A stretch of 5,999 nt of DNA, from contig NZ_CASEXV010000062.1 in the NCBI RefSeq assembly GCF_949292005.1, positions 1 to 5,999 of the forward strand, in the 5' to 3' direction. Numbering within the stretch: position 1 is the stretch's first letter; every line of letters begins with the position of its first letter. Made by a program: the position numbers and the translations under genes. Positions 5,218 to 5,999 of this stretch are shown here, one piece after another. Origin of the DNA: an uncultured Bifidobacterium sp. (lineage in GTDB: Bacteria; Actinomycetota; Actinomycetes; Actinomycetales; Bifidobacteriaceae). Under the pieces are notes generated by a model. It saw nothing but the letters and a program-made list of their open reading frames with translations, was not told where the DNA came from and did no database searches.

Positions 5218-5999
5218 ATGACAATCCATGTCGCGCGCGGTCAAGCGAACAAAGCCGGTAGGGTTCTTCGCACCATCGATATGACGGATTCCGTCTCGCA
5301 GAACCAGAAAGACGCCATTATCACCGCCACGAGATGGCGTTCACAGCACGTCAAGGCAACAGAGACCTGCTTTTCGACAGTGCTCGACTGCGCATCAGCG
5401 ATCGACGGCACCGTCGCGACATATCGTATGAAGCGCATGACATCGATCATCAGAAAACTTCAAAGGCCATCATCACATCTGAAACTCGGTGAGCTGGACG
5501 ATATCGGAGGGTGCCGCCTCATCGTCAACACCATTGATGACGTCAACACGGCAACGGACATTCTCAAGAATCGTCTTAGTCTCAAAAATGGCAATGGCGA
5601 TAAAAACTATATCGATTCACCCCAGCAAAGTGGGTATCGTTCCCGACACCTCATCGCAAAAATCAACGAGGAAGAGACCTGTCTTCATGTTGAAATCCAA
5701 ATCAGAACGCGCCTACAACATTGCTGGGCAACAGCCAATGCAGCCATGGGGAAATATATTCTCAGGAATACAAAAGCCCGCAAGTACAAGGCGACGCGAG
5801 TGGGTCAGACGCTCAAAGGATTGAGTTCTTCGCAACTGTCTCCAGCCTGTTCGCGATTCATGAGGGCACACCACAGGTTCCGGGACATACGGAATCCAAA
5901 GAATCGCTGATAAAACAACTGATGGCATCCGCATGCCGCGAGCAGCTCCTGAGGGATCTTCACGCAGCCACCGATAGCATTTATTCGGTAAGCTCATCA
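5218..5999 (+). pseudogene. Small RelA/SpoT-domain protein (toxSAS-like toxin), frameshifted and cut by window edge
   Basis: As written the frame runs from ATG 5218 to TGA 5908-5910, giving 230 residues. Residues 1-178 read as a single-domain RelA-type nucleotide pyrophosphokinase: an N-terminal NKAGRVL (11-17), the WRSQH element (40-44), YRMKR (69-73), LDDIGGCRLIV (93-103), QSGYRSRHLI (137-146), VEIQIRT (158-164) and QHCWATAN (167-174). These match small alarmone synthetases, including toxSAS toxins that use ATP to pyrophosphorylate nucleotides or tRNA. There is no hydrolase domain and there are no TGS or ACT domains. After Gly178 the frame loses family resemblance (KYILRNTKARKY...). The -1 frame from 5751 instead reads GEIYSQEYKSPQVQGD, then FFATVSSLFAIHEG and TESKESLIKQL, the usual family C-terminal part, and stays open for 83 codons to the window edge. 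The intact gene would thus exceed 261 residues. No ribosome binding site precedes ATG 5218. Whether it is dead, switchable or a sequencing error is unresolved. Confidence 0.8.
5746..5754 (+). other. Frameshift site at a GGGG run in the RelA-like gene
   Basis: The sequence ATGGGGAAA is read ATG GGG AAA in the starting frame. If the run had five G, it would read ATG GGG GAA ATA TAT and continue directly into the family-like C-terminal frame as Met-Gly-Glu-Ile-Tyr. A loss of one G from a G5 run is the simplest explanation. A ribosomal -1 slip with the GGG codon re-pairing at 5748-5750 would give the same product. Confidence 0.65.

Noticed and set aside
4757..5221. Plus-strand open frame of 154 codons opposite the Panacea gene
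   Set aside because: It is the antisense shadow of a gene with clear Panacea motifs and a strong ribosome binding site.
5093..5224. N-terminal extension of the Panacea protein to 197 residues
   Set aside because: It would overlap the start of the RelA-like gene, has no family similarity, and ignores the AGGGAGGT site before 5092.

Overview
The window looks like a high-GC actinobacterial chromosome, most likely Bifidobacterium. I base this on the strong G/C bias at third codon positions, the GGAG-type ribosome binding sites, and a fused ThiE-ThiC protein grouped with thiM and thiD. The genus is an inference from remembered gene organisation; no search was run.

Positions 1 to about 4563 form a plus-strand thiamine block. 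It holds the 3' end of thiM (hydroxyethylthiazole kinase), a 131-base AT-rich gap, a 952-residue ThiE-ThiC fusion, thiD overlapping it by 4 bases, and an MTH1187/YqgV-type thiamine-binding protein of 129 residues. Together they cover HMP-P synthesis (ThiC), HMP and HMP-P phosphorylation (ThiD), thiazole salvage (ThiM), coupling of the two halves to thiamine phosphate (ThiE) and probably binding of thiamine or a related ligand. No TPP riboswitch core is visible in the window; if the block is riboswitch-controlled, the element lies upstream of position 1. A perfect 14-bp inverted repeat (4580-4620) closes the block.

From about 4631 to the end the character changes. Base composition becomes visibly less GC-rich, and two divergently transcribed genes resemble a toxin-antitoxin module: a minus-strand Panacea (DUF4065, SocA-like) protein of 153 residues and a plus-strand small RelA/SpoT-domain protein of the toxSAS type. 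As written, the toxin gene is broken. Its frame is correct through the EIQIRT and QHCWAT motifs, then goes out of frame at a run of four G (5748-5751). The -1 frame carries the typical C-terminal part (FFATVSSLFA and onward) to the window edge. This is either a decayed or mutationally disarmed toxin, a reversible homopolymer switch, translational frameshifting, or a sequencing error. It is the observation most worth following up.

No rRNA, tRNA, CRISPR array, insertion sequence or integrase was seen.
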